A DNA stretch of 64,000 bases, taken from NCBI RefSeq assembly GCF_002150685.1, contig NZ_MSSW01000007.1, forward strand, positions 62,001-126,000, written 5' to 3'. A program made the translations under genes and the position numbers. How positions within the stretch are numbered: the stretch's first letter is position 1; each line of letters begins with the position of its first letter. Under the pieces are notes generated by a model. The model searched no databases and had not been told where the DNA came from. It was given only the letters and a program-made list of their open reading frames with translations. Shown here piece after piece: positions 1 to 8,106 of this stretch. This stretch comes from Algoriphagus antarcticus. Its GTDB lineage: Bacteria > Bacteroidota > Bacteroidia > Cytophagales > Cyclobacteriaceae.

Positions 1-520
1 GATTGACGGTGATCATATAAGTAATCACCAAAGGAAAGAGGATCAGCAGGTTCAAGCCATACATAATAGCTGGTCCGAGATACATCCGGACACGGCTTAC
101 ATCTTCCGTAATCCTAGCCATCAAATCTCCCGTGCTATTCTTTCTATAGAAGCTCAACGGAAGTTTTTGGTAGTGATCATAGATCTCATTCTTCATGTCA
201 TATTCCACTCTTCTGGACATGATGATGAGTGTCTGCCGAATGAAAAACAAGAAAATTCCTCGTAGCAAAGCCATCACTAGGATCAAAACTCCGAAGACCA
301 GGACGAATTTTAGAAAAATATCCTGTGCCTGCTCACCCATTCCACCCTGCTCCAAAGGGCGATAAATGGACAAACTTTCAACCACATAATCTATTGCAAG
401 CCGGACTAGTTGCGCAGGGATAATTACGAAAATGTTAGAAATCACCGTAAAAACTATCCCCAAAAGGATCAAGCCCTTGTATTTGTACAAATACTTATTA
501 AGTCGCCAAAGTGGTTTCAC
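1..520 (-). CDS. ABC exporter, transmembrane domain (partial, 3' end off the window)
   Basis: The reading frame enters from the left edge and its 5' end is near 520. It encodes about 173 residues of the membrane domain of an ABC-type multidrug or lipid exporter (type IV fold, MdlB/MsbA-like). Visible are two hydrophobic helices (about residues 17-35 and 75-97) and the cytoplasmic coupling segment with the family signature FYRKNSTGDLMARITEDVSR. The nucleotide-binding domain lies outside the window. An in-frame TAA at 533-535 limits the start to TTG 523 or GTG 520; GTG is taken here, and an internal ATG cannot be excluded. The gene is divergent from the leucine dehydrogenase gene. The substrate cannot be read from this part. 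Confidence 0.85.
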   Translation of the reverse strand, partial: MKPLWRLNKYLYKYKGLILLGIVFTVISNIFVIIPAQLVRLAIDYVVESLSIYRPLEQGGMGEQAQDIFLKFVLVFGVLILVMALLRGIFLFFIRQTLIIMSRRVEYDMKNEIYDHYQKLPLSFYRKNSTGDLMARITEDVSRVRMYLGPAIMYGLNLLILFPLVITYMITVN

Positions 521-576
521 CAAATAAAAATTTTAAAATGAAGGAAATAGATTAGTAAAACTGGGTACATTAATCC

Positions 577-606
577 TTTGAAGGCCAATAAAAGTATTTA
601 ATTTTG
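577..606 (+). promoter_or_regulatory. Bacteroidota-type promoter of the leucine dehydrogenase gene
   Basis: A TTTG at 577-580 is followed after 18 nt by TAATTTTG at 599-606. This matches the Bacteroidota sigma-A pattern TTTG-N19-TAnnTTTG. Transcription would start about 7 nt further on, giving a leader of roughly 50 nt before ATG 667. Confidence 0.6.
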
Positions 607-666
607 TATCGGCTATTATTCGTCAGGATTACCCAAATATAACACATTCTAAAAAGCTAAGTTCAC

Positions 667-1767
667 ATGTTAGAGATTAAAGCAACCGAAACAGTACGTG
701 AAGGTTCAATCTTTGGCCAAATCACCACGATGGATCACGAGCAACTAGTGATCTGTCATGATGAAGCAACCGGCCTAAAGGCATTGATCGCAATTCACAA
801 CACCACCTTGGGGCCTGCATTGGGTGGGACCCGCATGTGGCCTTATGCTTCTGAAGAAGAAGCGATTACGGATGTTCTTCGGCTTTCCAGAGGAATGACA
901 TTCAAAAACGCTTTAGCCGGACTTAATCTCGGCGGTGGTAAAGCCGTGATTTTGGGTGATCCAAAATTAAAAAATGAAGCTTTCCTCAGACGTTTCGGGA
1001 GATTTGTTCAGAGTCTTGGCGGAAGATATGTCACAGCTGAAGACGTCAACATGAACACTTCTGACATGGAGCTGATTGGATTGGAAACGCGCCATGTGAC
1101 TGGACTTCCTGAGATCAAAGGCGGCGGTGGAGATCCTTCGCCAGTGACAGCCTATGGCGTGTATATGGGCATGAAGGCCGCTGCAAAGAAAGCATTTGGC
1201 TTAGAGTCTTTGGAAGGGAAAATAATCGGTGTCCAAGGGGTGGGCCAAGTAGGCAAATACTTGATAGAGCATTTGGTGAAAGAAGGTGCCAATGTGTTGG
1301 TGACTGATATTTTCGAAGACAAACTAAAGGCTGTCGCAAAAGCTACAGGCGCTCAGGTAGTCGATGCAAATGTGATCTATGATCTGGAAATGGACATCTT
1401 TTCTCCATGTGCGCTAGGTGCTACTATCAATGATCAGACCATAGACCGTTTGAAATGTGCTGTGATCGCTGGAGGTGCTAACAACCAATTGAAAGACGAA
1501 GCTAAGCATGGTAGAATATTGGTAAAAAAAGGAATCGTGTATGCACCAGACTTCCTGATCAATGCTGGTGGCGTCATCAATGTAGGTGCTGAGTACTTAG
1601 GCGGCTACAATAGAGAGACCGTTTACAAGCAAACAGAGAAAATCTACGACACCTGTTTGGGTATTTTGAATAAATCTGAAAAGGAAAATATCCCGGCTCA
1701 GCAAGCTGCTATCGAGACAGCAAAAGCTAGAATTGAAGCTATCGGAAGAGTGAAGCTTTCTTTCTAA
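667..1767 (+). CDS. Leucine dehydrogenase (Glu/Leu/Phe/Val dehydrogenase family)
   Basis: The 366-residue product matches the usual length of leucine dehydrogenases, which reversibly deaminate branched-chain amino acids to 2-oxo acids with NAD+. Substrate-side lysines are present with the family spacing: K80 (GMTFKNALAGL) and K92 (LGGGKAV). A Rossmann dinucleotide loop, GVQGVGQVG, lies near residues 188-196. In Bacteroidota this enzyme feeds leucine, isoleucine and valine into catabolism and branched-chain fatty acid primers; that is family knowledge, not read here. The gene is monocistronic, with its own promoter and a strong terminator. Leucine or valine preference over phenylalanine is inferred from length and motif similarity. 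Confidence 0.93.
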   Translation: MLEIKATETVREGSIFGQITTMDHEQLVICHDEATGLKALIAIHNTTLGPALGGTRMWPYASEEEAITDVLRLSRGMTFKNALAGLNLGGGKAVILGDPKLKNEAFLRRFGRFVQSLGGRYVTAEDVNMNTSDMELIGLETRHVTGLPEIKGGGGDPSPVTAYGVYMGMKAAAKKAFGLESLEGKIIGVQGVGQVGKYLIEHLVKEGANVLVTDIFEDKLKAVAKATGAQVVDANVIYDLEMDIFSPCALGATINDQTIDRLKCAVIAGGANNQLKDEAKHGRILVKKGIVYAPDFLINAGGVINVGAEYLGGYNRETVYKQTEKIYDTCLGILNKSEKENIPAQQAAIETAKARIEAIGRVKLSF

Positions 1768-1788
1768 TCAATCAAACATCCTCATCAA

Positions 1789-1820
1789 AACCACCGCGAA
1801 AGGCTTCCGGTGGTTTTTTT
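1789..1820 (+). terminator. Rho-independent terminator of the leucine dehydrogenase gene
   Basis: An 8-bp stem AACCACCG / CGGTGGTT encloses an 11-nt loop and runs into a tract of seven T. It sits 22 nt after the stop codon. Confidence 0.85.
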
Positions 1821-1857
1821 GTCTAACACCACTAGGTAATAGCCCCATCAAATTACC

Positions 1858-1865
1858 TATATTTG
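1858..1865 (+). promoter_or_regulatory. -7 promoter element upstream of nusB
   Basis: TATATTTG fits the Bacteroidota TAnnTTTG element and lies 17 nt before the nusB ATG. No TTTG is found at the expected -33 distance, so the call rests on the -7 box and position only. Confidence 0.4.
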
Positions 1866-1882
1866 CAACTCATTTCGAAGAC

Positions 1883-3067
1883 ATGCTAAACAGAAGAATA
1901 CTAAGAGTAAAGGCTTTTCAAAACCTATATGCATACGAGCAGTGCAAAGGGTCCAACCTCAACCTTTCGAAAGATTTTATCCGCGCGTCATTTTTACCGG
2001 ATTTGAATAGCATGGAGGTGCAAGATAAAACCGCACTTAACAAAGAAGCTGAGGAAGCAATTAAGCTTTTCAAACTTAATCTTACTTCCAGAGATCTACT
2101 CAAGTCGAGTGATGCAAGTCCTAAGGTGAAACAGGTGGTTTTGGATGCTTTGAAAAAATTTCATGAAGCAAACGAAAAGGATCACCAGTTTCTGCTAAAA
2201 AATATGGTGGTATCTGCCGAGCGCATTCCTCAGTTGTATTTATTAGCTATTGAGCTTTTACAGGCTTTTGCAAAGCATGTAGAAAAAGAGATTGAGAAGA
2301 AGAAGAGGTTTGCGGGTAATAATCCAGTTGGTTTTGGGAATGAACTGAATTTCCCAAACAATCAAGTACTGGCATCTCTCCGCGAATCCGATTATTATAG
2401 AGCAGCTATTGCTAGAAACAATGTGAATCTGGATGATGTAGAGCTGGAAATCAAAGAATGGTTTAGAGACTACGTGAAGCCCTCGGAGCAATATCAAGCT
2501 TACCTGCAATTGGAGAGTCCTACGATGGCGCAGGATTTTGACTTAGTGGATGATTTGCTGAAAAAAGTCCTTTTCAAGAATGAAGTGGTCTTGAATTTCT
2601 TCTCTGAAAAAGACTTGAACTGGACAGAGGACAAATCAGTGGTGAGAAGCTTAGCTTCCAAGGTTTTAAAAAATGCAGCCAATCTCAATGAGGAAAATGA
2701 AAGCGAAATGCCTGAGATTGCGATGAACTGGGAAGAGGATAAGGAGTTCTTTCAAAATATCTTTAACTTCACCATTGAAAATGATGCCAGCAGCAAGGCT
2801 CTTATCACTTCAAAAACTAAAAACTGGGATATTGACAGACTAGCTTTTACAGATAAAGTGATTATCTCCATGGCAGTTGCGGAAATGAAAAATTTCCCAA
2901 GCATCCCTGTTAAAGTAAGTATAAACGAGTATATAGATATCTCTAAAACCTACAGCACACCGAAAAGCAAGGAATTTGTCAACGGTTTGTTGGATGTAAT
3001 GGCAAAAGAGTTAACCGAAAACGGAGAAATCCGTAAGAGCGGTAGAGGCCTTTTGGACAATAAATAA
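1883..3067 (+). CDS. nusB: Transcription antitermination factor NusB, long Bacteroidota form
   Basis: The product has 394 residues, against about 140 for NusB of Escherichia coli. The C-terminal third (about residues 255-380) carries the NusB/RsmB fold, with the conserved segment KNWDIDRLAFTDKVIISMAV and the helix containing NEYIDISKTYSTPKSKEFVNG. The N-terminal 240 residues are helical and charged, with a short NusB-like opening (LRVKAFQNLYAYEQ), so the protein looks like an internally expanded NusB. NusB with NusE (S10) binds boxA RNA in rRNA antitermination. It is first in a tightly packed cluster; ytxH follows after 7 nt. Confidence 0.92.
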   Translation: MLNRRILRVKAFQNLYAYEQCKGSNLNLSKDFIRASFLPDLNSMEVQDKTALNKEAEEAIKLFKLNLTSRDLLKSSDASPKVKQVVLDALKKFHEANEKDHQFLLKNMVVSAERIPQLYLLAIELLQAFAKHVEKEIEKKKRFAGNNPVGFGNELNFPNNQVLASLRESDYYRAAIARNNVNLDDVELEIKEWFRDYVKPSEQYQAYLQLESPTMAQDFDLVDDLLKKVLFKNEVVLNFFSEKDLNWTEDKSVVRSLASKVLKNAANLNEENESEMPEIAMNWEEDKEFFQNIFNFTIENDASSKALITSKTKNWDIDRLAFTDKVIISMAVAEMKNFPSIPVKVSINEYIDISKTYSTPKSKEFVNGLLDVMAKELTENGEIRKSGRGLLDNK

Positions 3068-3074
3068 AATAACT

Positions 3075-3377
3075 ATGAGCAAGAGCAGTAACACACTCAT
3101 CGCATTCCTAATCGGTGCAAGCGCGGGCGCAGCACTTGGGGTACTTTTTGCACCTGATACCGGTACAAACACCCGCGATCGACTTACCTTCAAACTTTCC
3201 AAATATAAGAAAGAGCTGGAAGAGTTGATTGACGACCTAGTAGATGGAAAAGAGATGCACTTAAACGAGGCAAAGACCGAGGGTAAGCGAGTAATCTCCG
3301 AAGCAAAAAACAAAGCAGAAAACCTGCTTAGTGACGTTAATAAATTAATAGATCAAATCAATCAAGGAAATAATTAA
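3075..3377 (+). CDS. YtxH-domain membrane protein
   Basis: A 100-residue protein with one N-terminal membrane helix, a glycine/alanine-rich segment of the YtxH type (IGASAGAALGVLFAPDTG, about residues 13-30), then a charged amphipathic coiled-coil tail. YtxH proteins are small membrane-anchored proteins linked to general stress in Firmicutes; no biochemical role is established. Only 7 nt separate it from nusB and 3 nt from the next gene, so co-transcription is likely. Confidence 0.85.
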   Translation: MSKSSNTLIAFLIGASAGAALGVLFAPDTGTNTRDRLTFKLSKYKKELEELIDDLVDGKEMHLNEAKTEGKRVISEAKNKAENLLSDVNKLIDQINQGNN

Positions 3378-3380
3378 TCT

Positions 3381-3923
3381 ATGAAAATCAACGTAATGAA
3401 TATGACGGTCTGTGCTGTCATGCTTGCATTGGGAACTTCCTGTAACCAAAAAAGTGAACAGGATGCCAAGATTCAGGCTCTTGAAGATAAAATCGCTCAA
3501 TTAGAAACAAGTAACACTGCCGTAACCCCTGTCAATGCACAAGCTACTCAGGTGGCTGATGCGGCTACTTTGGGTTCATTTGAGTTTCCAGCGATTGAAC
3601 ATGATTTTGGGATTATCAAGGAAGGTGAAGTTATAGAGCATCTATTCAAATTCACTAATAATGGCCAAGCGCCATTAGTAATATCTAACATCACAGCTTC
3701 CTGTGGTTGTACCAGCCCTGATTGGACAAAAGCTCCGGTAAAACCAGGTGAAGAGGGATTTGTGAAAGTAGTATTTAATTCTTCCGCAAAGTCTGGCGCT
3801 CAAGCTCCTACTGTGAGTATTCAAGCTAATACTAATCCTAGCGTTACTAGACTGAGATTGAAAGGCACAGTAACTCCAAAAATTGCAGGCGCGGCCGCAT
3901 CAGTTGGCCCGGTTAAACGATAA
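3381..3923 (+). CDS. DUF1573 lipoprotein
   Basis: This 180-residue protein starts with a lipoprotein signal (ALGTSC, cysteine near residue 21) followed by a short coiled coil (residues 25-45). A DUF1573 domain (about residues 67-165) contains FEFPAIEHDFGIIKEGEVIEH and the ITASCGCTSPDW motif with its paired cysteines. DUF1573 is an Ig-like/ASH-type beta-sandwich common on Bacteroidota surfaces and has no assigned reaction. It lies 2 nt ahead of yajC. Confidence 0.88.
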   Translation: MKINVMNMTVCAVMLALGTSCNQKSEQDAKIQALEDKIAQLETSNTAVTPVNAQATQVADAATLGSFEFPAIEHDFGIIKEGEVIEHLFKFTNNGQAPLVISNITASCGCTSPDWTKAPVKPGEEGFVKVVFNSSAKSGAQAPTVSIQANTNPSVTRLRLKGTVTPKIAGAAASVGPVKR

Positions 3924-3925
3924 TT

Positions 3926-4243
3926 ATGATTTCTACAGTATTAGCTCAAGCTGCTGGAGGTGGTAGCGGAATTTTAGGACAAGTTTTCCTATTTGGTTCT
4001 ATCATTTTGATTATGTATTTCTTCATGATCAGACCTCAGCAAAAGAAACAAAAGGAAAGCAAGAAATTTATAGAAGAAATAAAAAAAGGAGATGAAGTAG
4101 TGACTATCGGTGGACTTCATGGCAAAGTAAGTTCTGTTGAGGGCGATGCCGTAATGCTAGAACTTGATAGAGGCCTTAAAGTTAAAGTGGAAAAATCTGC
4201 CATTTCTCTTGATTTCTCTAAGAAGACAGAAACAAAAAAATAA
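3926..4243 (+). CDS. yajC: Preprotein translocase subunit YajC
   Basis: A 105-residue protein with a single hydrophobic helix (about residues 16-36) ending in the YajC signature MYFFMIRPQQKKQKE, followed by the conserved small beta domain (KKGDEVVTIGGLHGKVSSVE). YajC associates with SecDF at the Sec translocon. The nusB-yajC-ybbR-coaE order is typical of Bacteroidota. Confidence 0.95.
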   Translation: MISTVLAQAAGGGSGILGQVFLFGSIILIMYFFMIRPQQKKQKESKKFIEEIKKGDEVVTIGGLHGKVSSVEGDAVMLELDRGLKVKVEKSAISLDFSKKTETKK

Positions 4244-4251
4244 ATTGAATT

Positions 4252-5217
4252 TTGCCGGAAACTAAAAAAGCCTCCAACAGGTTTTCTCCCAAAAAACTCT
4301 CTAATCTAAAAGTGGTAGTTCTCTGCATTGCAGCAGCTACCACTTTTTGGATTTTAAACGCCCTGAATAAGGACGATTACAACACTATTGTCGATTTCCC
4401 AGTAGAAATAATTTATGACCAAAATGAGTTCGTAGCGGTAGCCAGTCTACCAAAAACTCTGGAAATAGAAATCGCTGGAAATGGCTGGGATCTGCTGAGG
4501 AAGTACTTCAATTTCAACAACGATTCTTACCAAGTAGAACTCAACAATCCTGCCTCCACTAATTACATTCTTACTGCAGATCTGAAAAGATCTCTAGGAG
4601 ATTTCCTTTCTCCTACCCAGCTCGTTTCAGTGCTAAAAGACTCCCTAAAGTTTAACATTGATAAAATCACAACCGTCAAATTGAAACCAGTCCTGGACTC
4701 AATGAGCTTCTCTATGGCAAAGAACTTCAGGATTATTGATCAGATTTCTTTTAGCCCTGAGTCCATCACCCTGAGAGGCCCTAGTTCAATGCTAGACAGC
4801 CTCACCGGAAGCTTCCGAATCTTTCTTGACGAAAGCCGCATAAACAAATCGATTGACAAAGAAATCTCTCTTGCGGAACCTGAAGCCTGGGGTGAACTGG
4901 TACAAATAGAGGAGGAAGAAATAAATGTGAAATTTGAAGTAATTGAATTTCTTGAAGGAAATAAAAGGCTAAAGATCAAAAAAATAAATTTCCCGAAATC
5001 TGTCTCCTTAGCGAATGAAGATGTGACAATTATGATATCGTATCTAGTAGATCAGCGAAAATCATCTGAATTAAAGGAGTTAGAATTCGAAGCTGTTTTG
5101 GATTATTACAAAAGAAACAAGGAAGACAGTACGCTTACCGTACAAGTGAAGCCAAAGCCAGCTTACCTCGAAAAAGTGGTGGCCGTACCCGCAATTCTAA
5201 AGCTAAAATATGAGTAA
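4252..5217 (+). CDS. YbbR-like (CdaR-type) domain protein
   Basis: A 321-residue protein with one N-terminal membrane helix (about residues 18-37) and an extracytoplasmic part made of YbbR-like repeats (for example FRIIDQISFSPESITLRGP). In Firmicutes, CdaR proteins of this class regulate the diadenylate cyclase CdaA; no cdaA is seen here, so a regulatory role is only inference. The start is TTG at 4252: an in-frame TGA at 4246-4248 leaves no upstream ATG. The 3' end overlaps coaE by 8 nt. Confidence 0.85.
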   Translation: MPETKKASNRFSPKKLSNLKVVVLCIAAATTFWILNALNKDDYNTIVDFPVEIIYDQNEFVAVASLPKTLEIEIAGNGWDLLRKYFNFNNDSYQVELNNPASTNYILTADLKRSLGDFLSPTQLVSVLKDSLKFNIDKITTVKLKPVLDSMSFSMAKNFRIIDQISFSPESITLRGPSSMLDSLTGSFRIFLDESRINKSIDKEISLAEPEAWGELVQIEEEEINVKFEVIEFLEGNKRLKIKKINFPKSVSLANEDVTIMISYLVDQRKSSELKELEFEAVLDYYKRNKEDSTLTVQVKPKPAYLEKVVAVPAILKLKYE

Positions 5218-5815
5218 TCGCACTCCGGTTTTAGTGGGTATTACTGGGGGAATCGGATCGGGTAAATCCACTGTGGCAAAGATTTTTTCCATACTCGGTA
5301 TTCCCATCTATTTTGCCGATGACCGGGCAAAATGGCTAATGGTTAATGATGAAATCCTTAAAAAACAGCTTATAGAGGCATTTGGATCTGAGTCTTATGA
5401 TTCTGAGGGAAAATTGGACAGAAGCTTTCTGGCAAAGGAGGTCTTCTCCGATCCTGAGAAGGTCAAGACTGTTAACTCCCTTGTTCATCCTGCTGTTGGG
5501 AGGGATTTTTCTGATTGGGCATCTACCCAAAACACTCCCTATGTATTAAAAGAAGCGGCTTTGATCTTTGAGACAGGAAATAATAAAGCCCTTGATTTTG
5601 TAATCAATGTGAGTTCGCCTCTGAAAGTCCGCATCGCAAGAACGCTGATGAGAGATTCTTTTCGCTCTGAAGAGCAGGTGAATCAAATCATCAATCAGCA
5701 ACTTCCAGACGAGCAAAAAAACGAATTAGCAGATTTTGTAATTAAGAATACAGACAACAAACTTTTGATTCCGCAGGTTTTGAAAATTCATCAGCAACTA
5801 ATCTCTGATAAATAG
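5210..5815 (+). CDS. coaE: Dephospho-CoA kinase CoaE
   Basis: A 201-residue P-loop kinase that phosphorylates the 3'-hydroxyl of dephospho-CoA, the last step of coenzyme A synthesis. The Walker A motif GITGGIGSGKST is at residues 9-20, followed by the CoaE segment IPIYFADDRAKWLM and the lid/acceptor region VHPAVGRDF. It overlaps the preceding ybbR-like gene by 8 nt, indicating translational coupling at the end of the nusB cluster. Confidence 0.96.
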   Translation: MSNRTPVLVGITGGIGSGKSTVAKIFSILGIPIYFADDRAKWLMVNDEILKKQLIEAFGSESYDSEGKLDRSFLAKEVFSDPEKVKTVNSLVHPAVGRDFSDWASTQNTPYVLKEAALIFETGNNKALDFVINVSSPLKVRIARTLMRDSFRSEEQVNQIINQQLPDEQKNELADFVIKNTDNKLLIPQVLKIHQQLISDK

Positions 5816-5891
5816 GCTTTTCAAGCTTGTGATAAAAGCAGCGTAATTCTTATTTTCCTTCTTTCAGCAAAAAAACACTTTTCAATACTTT

Positions 5892-6773
5892 ATGAAAGGA
5901 TACAATCCCAAGGAATGGTTTAAGGTAATATTTTTGATCCAAAAATCTGACACGCTAATCAAGCTTGGCCCATTTATGCTCATTATTTTTATCTACTCCC
6001 TAGGTATTGCATGGCTGGAAATGGACTATCTAAAAATCGGAGAGAATAGCTGGGTGCAGAATATCCCTATCATGCACAGCTTATTGAGCTTTGTGATTTC
6101 ACTCTTATTGGTTTTTCGGACGAATACCGCTTACGACAGATGGTGGGAAGGACGAAAACTTTGGGGTCAATTGGTGAATACTAGCAGAAATCTCGCACTC
6201 AAACTAGCGGGAATTCTAGATAATTCAGATGAAGAATCAAGAAAATTTTTTAGAAGAACTATCCCCATTTATGCATTTGCACTGAAAGAGCATTTACAAT
6301 CCAAAGTGACCCTCTATATGCTGGATGATAAGGAAGATGAGGAGATAAAGCCAGAAATCGACCCAGAAAAACATGTTCCCAATCAAGTCGCTAAATTACT
6401 ATTTGCCAAGGTAAATGACCTATATAAAGCTAGGCAAATCACCGGCGACCAATTGATCGTACTGAATCAAGAGTTGATGTCTTTCACAGATATCTGTGGC
6501 GCTTGTGAACGGATAAAGAACACGCCGATTCCGTATTCCTACAGCTCATTTATAAAAAAATTTATTTTGGCTTATATTGCTACTTTGCCGCTAGGCTATG
6601 TGTTTTCATTGGGATATTATGCCGCTCCCATCGTGACTTTCATTTTTTACGTTTTGGCCAGTTTGGAATTGATTGCCGAAGAAATAGAAGAGCCCTTTGG
6701 CACAGATGAGAATGACTTGCCGATGGGGAAATTATCGGAAAACATCCAAAAGCACGTAGAAGAATTAATCTGA
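5892..6773 (+). CDS. Bestrophin-family anion channel
   Basis: A 293-residue membrane protein of the bestrophin/UPF0187 family. Diagnostic is RTNTAYDRWWEGRKLWGQLV (about residues 77-96) after the second helix. Further helices lie near residues 28-46, 60-76 and 222-265, and the acidic EEIEEPFG(T)DENDLP motif follows near the C-terminus. Bacterial homologues form pentameric chloride or cation channels. It stands alone on the plus strand with 76-nt and 119-nt flanking gaps in which no clear promoter was identified. Confidence 0.9.
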   Translation: MKGYNPKEWFKVIFLIQKSDTLIKLGPFMLIIFIYSLGIAWLEMDYLKIGENSWVQNIPIMHSLLSFVISLLLVFRTNTAYDRWWEGRKLWGQLVNTSRNLALKLAGILDNSDEESRKFFRRTIPIYAFALKEHLQSKVTLYMLDDKEDEEIKPEIDPEKHVPNQVAKLLFAKVNDLYKARQITGDQLIVLNQELMSFTDICGACERIKNTPIPYSYSSFIKKFILAYIATLPLGYVFSLGYYAAPIVTFIFYVLASLELIAEEIEEPFGTDENDLPMGKLSENIQKHVEELI

Positions 6774-6892
6774 ATACGCTAACAACCTCGCAACAATTTT
6801 GATAGCTGAGATATTGTTCGGTATTTCAGTCCGGAATCTTGTCGTTCAGACACTTTTTCTTTGCAGACCATCCCGTCTCAAATAGAAATCTA

Positions 6893-7687
6893 ATGGATGA
6901 AAAACTAAATCTACGCACGGTAAACGTGACCCGTTATATCTTACCTCTACGGGAAGGTGGCTCTTTGCCTGCTCTTGCAGACGCAGATGATGGGTTCAAA
7001 TATGTGCTGAAATTCCGCGGAGCTGGCCAGCGAGAAAAGGCACTTATCGCAGAACTGCTGGGAGGAGAAATCGCAAGAGCCTTGGGATTGAAAGTACCTG
7101 AATTAGTATTTGCGAATTTAGATCCTGCTTTTGGCAGATCTGAGGGAGACGAAGAAATCCAAGATCTACTGAAAGGAAGTCAAGGGCTAAATCTTGCATT
7201 GCATTTCTTATCCAGTGCCATGAATTACGATCCAGTTGCAATGAGCACAGATCCGCATATGGCTTCGAAAATTGTTTGGCTGGACATGTTTATTACGAAT
7301 GTGGATCGGACGTTTCGAAATACGAATATGCTTCTTTGGAATCGAGAGCTATGGTTGATCGATCATGGCGCTTCATTTTTATTTCAGCATGCTTGGGTCA
7401 ATTGGAAGAAAAATGCCGAAGGTCCATTTCCGATTATCAAAAACCATGTGCTGCTTCCCCTAGCTTCCGAGCTTGAAGTCGTGAATGAAGCCTTTAAAAA
7501 GATTTTGACACCAGAAAAAATCAAAGCAATCGTAAATACAATTCCCGAAGAGTGGCTATTAGCTGGCGGCGACTCCGAGGATGCAACCGAGATTCGGCAG
7601 GTTTATCAAAACTTCCTGGATCTCCGCCTTTCCTATTCAGATCAATTCATAAAAGACGCTCAAGATGCAAGAACAGCACTTATATGA
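6893..7687 (+). CDS. HipA-like kinase-fold protein (HipA_2 type)
   Basis: A 264-residue protein resembling the catalytic part of HipA-family kinases. A possible ATP-binding lysine is K40 (KYVLKFRG). The catalytic-loop-like segment is NVDRTFRNTN (residues 136-145) and the metal-binding DFG-equivalent is DHG (157-159). It lacks the N-terminal domain of classical HipA, and no HipB-type DNA-binding antitoxin is adjacent. ATG 6893 is chosen over an upstream TTG at 6839 because family homology begins at MDEKLNLRTVNVTRYI. It overlaps the DUF3037 gene by 23 nt. Kinase activity and a toxin role are unproven. Confidence 0.82.
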   Translation: MDEKLNLRTVNVTRYILPLREGGSLPALADADDGFKYVLKFRGAGQREKALIAELLGGEIARALGLKVPELVFANLDPAFGRSEGDEEIQDLLKGSQGLNLALHFLSSAMNYDPVAMSTDPHMASKIVWLDMFITNVDRTFRNTNMLLWNRELWLIDHGASFLFQHAWVNWKKNAEGPFPIIKNHVLLPLASELEVVNEAFKKILTPEKIKAIVNTIPEEWLLAGGDSEDATEIRQVYQNFLDLRLSYSDQFIKDAQDARTALI

Positions 7688-8048
7688 ATATGCGATCATT
7701 CGCGTAGTCCCGCGGGTGGAGCGAGAAGAATTCATCAATGTCGGGGTAGTAATTTGTCATTGGAAAAGAGACTTTCTTGCGTGCAAGCTTCATCTGGATT
7801 CCAGGAAATTACTCATGCTTGACCCACTTGCTGATGTGGAAATGATCCAGCTGAATCTGGCTTCTTTCCAAAAAATATGCACTGGCTCGGTCAATGGAGG
7901 CAATATCGCTTCTATGGATTTAGCTTCAAGGTTCAGATGGCTCACGGCAGTGCGAAGCTCCATTATCCAGACTTCCCGTCCACATTCAGGCTATGCAGAA
8001 GATCTGGAAAAAACCCTAGAAAGACTTTTTGAAGAAAATGTAGGATAG
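7665..8048 (+). CDS. DUF3037 protein, partner of the HipA-like kinase
   Basis: A 127-residue protein whose N-terminus (YEYAIIRVVPRVEREEFINVGVV) is the DUF3037 signature. No catalytic motif or membrane segment is visible. The start lies inside the 3' end of the HipA-like gene (overlap 7665-7687), so the two are translated from one mRNA. HipA-like/DUF3037 pairing recurs in bacteria, but the function of the pair is not established. A bidirectional terminator follows. Confidence 0.85.
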   Translation: MQEQHLYEYAIIRVVPRVEREEFINVGVVICHWKRDFLACKLHLDSRKLLMLDPLADVEMIQLNLASFQKICTGSVNGGNIASMDLASRFRWLTAVRSSIIQTSRPHSGYAEDLEKTLERLFEENVG

Positions 8049-8057
8049 CCTAAAAGC

Positions 8058-8093
8058 AAAAAAGCGTAAAGAATTTATCTTCACGCTTTTTTT
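8058..8093. terminator. Bidirectional terminator between the DUF3037 gene and serS
   Basis: A-rich AAAAAAGCGT at 8058-8067 pairs with ACGCTTTTTT at 8083-8092, with an additional inner AAGA/TCTT pairing. It has T tracts in both directions and lies between two convergent genes. Confidence 0.85.
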
Positions 8094-8106
8094 ATAGTCC
8101 TATTTC

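Noticed and set aside
6839-6892. TTG-start extension of the HipA-like protein
   Set aside because: The 18 extra residues are unlike the family, and ATG 6893 starts where homology begins.
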